The position numbers and the translations under genes are program-made. Below are positions 56,588-58,321 of a DNA stretch of 58,321 nt, one piece after another. Location of the stretch: NCBI RefSeq assembly GCF_021369635.1, contig NZ_JAJNBZ010000002.1, positions 462,949 through 521,269 of the forward strand, read 5' to 3'. This DNA is from Paenibacillus profundus. GTDB lineage: Bacteria > Bacillota > Bacilli > Paenibacillales > Paenibacillaceae. The notes below the pieces were generated by a model. That model was given only the letters and a program-made list of their open reading frames with translations, did not search any database and was not told the DNA's origin. The first letter of the stretch is position 1. Each line of letters begins with the position of its first letter.

Positions 56588-57636
56588 TGACTTATTCCAA
56601 CGAACGGAAGCTTCGCTTCGGCATTATCGGCGCGGGCGTCATTATGTCTTCGCATGTCGAGGGCATTCGCAACAACGGAGATGAGGCCGAGGTAGCGGCC
56701 GTCTGTGACGTTGATATCGACAAAGCTCGGAACGCGGCTGAGAAATACGACATCCCGCTGGCGGCGGCTGACATGGATGAGCTGCTCAAGCGGGGTGATA
56801 TCGATGTCGTCAGCATCTGTCTGCCGAGCGGCCTGCATGCAGAGGCGGCAATCGCCGCTGCCCAAGCAGGCAAGCATGTTCTCTGCGAAAAGCCGATTGA
56901 TGTCACGTTGGAGAAAATCGACCGCATGATTGCGGCCAGCAGACAGTATGGAGTGAAGCTCGGGACGGTTTATCAGCGCCGCATGATGCCGGCCGCCATC
57001 GCGGCACGTGAGGCGATTGCCGCAGGCAAGCTTGGGCGGATGGTGCTGGGCGACGCCTATATGAAATATTTCCGCTCCCCCGAGTATTACAAGAGCGCGG
57101 GCTGGCGCGCGACATGGGAGCTCGATGGCGGCGGGGCGCTGATGAATCAGGGCATTCACGGCATCGACCTTGTCCAATGGATGATGGGCGACATCGAGTC
57201 TGTCTTCGCCTACGCCGCTCCGCTCGTGCGCGACATTCCGGTGGAGGACACAGCGGTCGTCGCGGTTAAATACAAGAGCGGCGCCTTCGGCATCATCCAA
57301 GGGGCGACGAGCGTCAATCCGGCGCAGGACACGCGCTTCGAGCTGCACGGAGACTTGGGGACCATCGCGTTCGGCGACGGCGGCATTGCGGCCTGGACCT
57401 ATCCGGGCAGCGAGGAGGATATGCCGCAGCTCGGCGCGGAAGCGAAGCAATCGCCGGGAAGCGACCCGCGCAGTCTGTCCGCCGACGGGCATACGCTGCT
57501 TGTCCGTGACCTCATCGAGTCGATTCGCGAAGACCGCGAACCGGCGGTGCCGGGCGAAGAGGCACGCAAGGCGGTGGCGCTCATTCTGGCCATTTACGAA
57601 TCGGCCCGCACCGGCAAAGAAGTCCGCCTGGGATAA
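56584..57636 (+). CDS. Gfo/Idh/MocA family oxidoreductase (cluster B)
   Basis: A 350-residue NAD(P)-dependent oxidoreductase. FGIIGAGVIMSSHVEGI is the Rossmann motif, VLCEKPIDVTLEKIDRM the EKP motif, and GGGALMNQGIHGIDLVQWMMG the second conserved segment with the His. It likely oxidises a hydroxyl of the amino sugar. It overlaps the fusion gene (ATGA), so it is in the same operon; a second ATG at 56587 is possible. No terminator is seen directly after it. Confidence 0.92.
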   Translation: MMTYSNERKLRFGIIGAGVIMSSHVEGIRNNGDEAEVAAVCDVDIDKARNAAEKYDIPLAAADMDELLKRGDIDVVSICLPSGLHAEAAIAAAQAGKHVLCEKPIDVTLEKIDRMIAASRQYGVKLGTVYQRRMMPAAIAAREAIAAGKLGRMVLGDAYMKYFRSPEYYKSAGWRATWELDGGGALMNQGIHGIDLVQWMMGDIESVFAYAAPLVRDIPVEDTAVVAVKYKSGAFGIIQGATSVNPAQDTRFELHGDLGTIAFGDGGIAAWTYPGSEEDMPQLGAEAKQSPGSDPRSLSADGHTLLVRDLIESIREDREPAVPGEEARKAVALILAIYESARTGKEVRLG

Positions 57637-58265
57637 CCTCCTGCTGAGGGCTCGCTTGGCGTGGCATATTCAGGCGCTGACGATTAGTATGCTATGCTTC
57701 GAAGTCCCAGAGTACGGTGGTGAAATAGGAGAAAAATGAGTTACTCAGTTCTCCCTTTAGCGCCATTCTCCCCTTCTATCAGAAGATGTTGGTTAATTAA
57801 GATGATGATGCCAATTGATGGACGGTTCCAAATGGTACAAAAAAATTTATGAATGCTCGAATAGCTCATTTTTGGGAACTCACACTAGCGCTTGACTAGA
57901 AGCTCCAGTACCTCGATAGCTCTTTGCTAGAAGAGACCGCTGTTACTTAATCAGGCGCTCGTTGTTATTTTCCCTGTTGTTGCGTTCACTGAGTCAAGGG
58001 GAGAATGGACATATGTGTGAGATAAAGATAGATAGAGTCAAGCATTGGCGTGCCGGACTGTAGGCTAAAGTTTGTGAATTACGGGCGCATCTTGGGGAAA
58101 TAAGGAATAATAAAATTATCCCGCCTCCTGAGTTAATGGGAGAGTGGGACTATGCAACAGATAAGAAGATTTATCGTTCGCCATGGTTTCCTGAGTGATT
58201 GGAGCAGTGGGCATAAGCACCAATGTGGTATGCATGCGAAACGAAATTTCCAGAGCCGGGGATAT
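57637..58265. other. Gene-free stretch with scattered repeat words
   Basis: About 630 bases with no supported gene. Words such as GGGGAGAATGG (58000 region), its complement near 57766, GGGAGAGTGGGAC (58139 region) and GAGTCAAGCATTGGCGTG near 58037 resemble parts of the 25.4-kb repeat region, so it may be a decayed repeat or element. Confidence 0.4.
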
Positions 58266-58267
58266 GT

Positions 58268-58321
58268 GAAGTGCTCCCTGTCAAGTAGACAGTGTAAAAA
58301 ACAAAAATCGTTGGTTTATTT
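58268..58321. mobile_element. Possible end of an IS3-like insertion sequence
   Basis: GTGCTCCCTGTCAAGTAGAC followed by AGTGT and an A-rich run resembles the terminus of IS3-type elements. CTGTC and GACAG form a small hairpin. The element, if real, lies beyond the window. Confidence 0.3.

Overview
The window looks like a chromosomal segment of a Paenibacillaceae bacterium, most likely Paenibacillus or a close relative. The evidence is strong Shine-Dalgarno sites with GTG and TTG starts, an LplB/YtcP-type sugar ABC transporter beside a membrane-anchored AraC regulator, a DUF2935-superoxide dismutase fusion, YneF and DUF402 proteins, and CcpA-type cre sites. No tRNA, rRNA or CRISPR array was seen.

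Layout. The left edge (1-1300) holds a 42-bp tandem array, an IS1595-like transposase whose catalytic core looks degenerate, and its promoter, which contains a LexA-like box. From 1.6 to 11.9 kb lie housekeeping and accessory genes: a VTT/DedA-like membrane protein, sodA, a GNAT acetyltransferase, a DUF402 protein, an rnhA remnant, a QueG-MGMT fusion, yneF, folE, a conserved hypothetical, a PhzF protein, and a two-gene type II restriction-modification system. From 12 to 25 kb come a DUF2935-SOD fusion, a short MITE-like element, an alpha/beta hydrolase, an IclR regulator, a sugar-uptake cluster (AraC sensor-regulator, two permeases, lipoprotein, oxidoreductase), and an orphan PTS IIC protein. 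From 25.1 to 26.3 kb is a gene-poor stretch with 43-bp tandem repeats and an AT-rich gene fragment.

The centrepiece is one co-directional gene train from 26.3 to 46.0 kb with a consensus cre box just upstream. It starts with a TrpXYZ-like ABC transporter and continues with a complete 2-oxoacid dehydrogenase complex (E1 alpha, E1 beta, E2, E3). The phenylacetate genes follow: paaABCD, an aldehyde dehydrogenase, an EthD-like protein, paaI, three crotonases, paaK, paaH, a paaH-like paralogue, a thiolase and a second thioesterase. A paaX repressor follows. My reading is that imported aromatic amino acid is converted to an arylpyruvate, that the dehydrogenase complex makes phenylacetyl-CoA directly, and that the Paa enzymes degrade it to central metabolites. 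No paaE reductase and no aminotransferase are present.

The right part has a TPP riboswitch with terminator ahead of thiC, a flavin-reductase-like protein divergent from an ArsR-type regulator, and an amino-sugar cluster. That cluster comprises an AraC regulator, two Gfo/Idh/MocA oxidoreductases, a NagA-like deacetylase, and a rare fusion of a TIM-barrel sugar isomerase/epimerase to a NagB-type glucosamine-6-phosphate deaminase. It reads as an oxidoreductase-dependent amino-sugar pathway. The last 0.7 kb is gene-free and may end in the tip of an insertion sequence.

All functional calls rest on motif recognition and recalled family knowledge; no searches were run.
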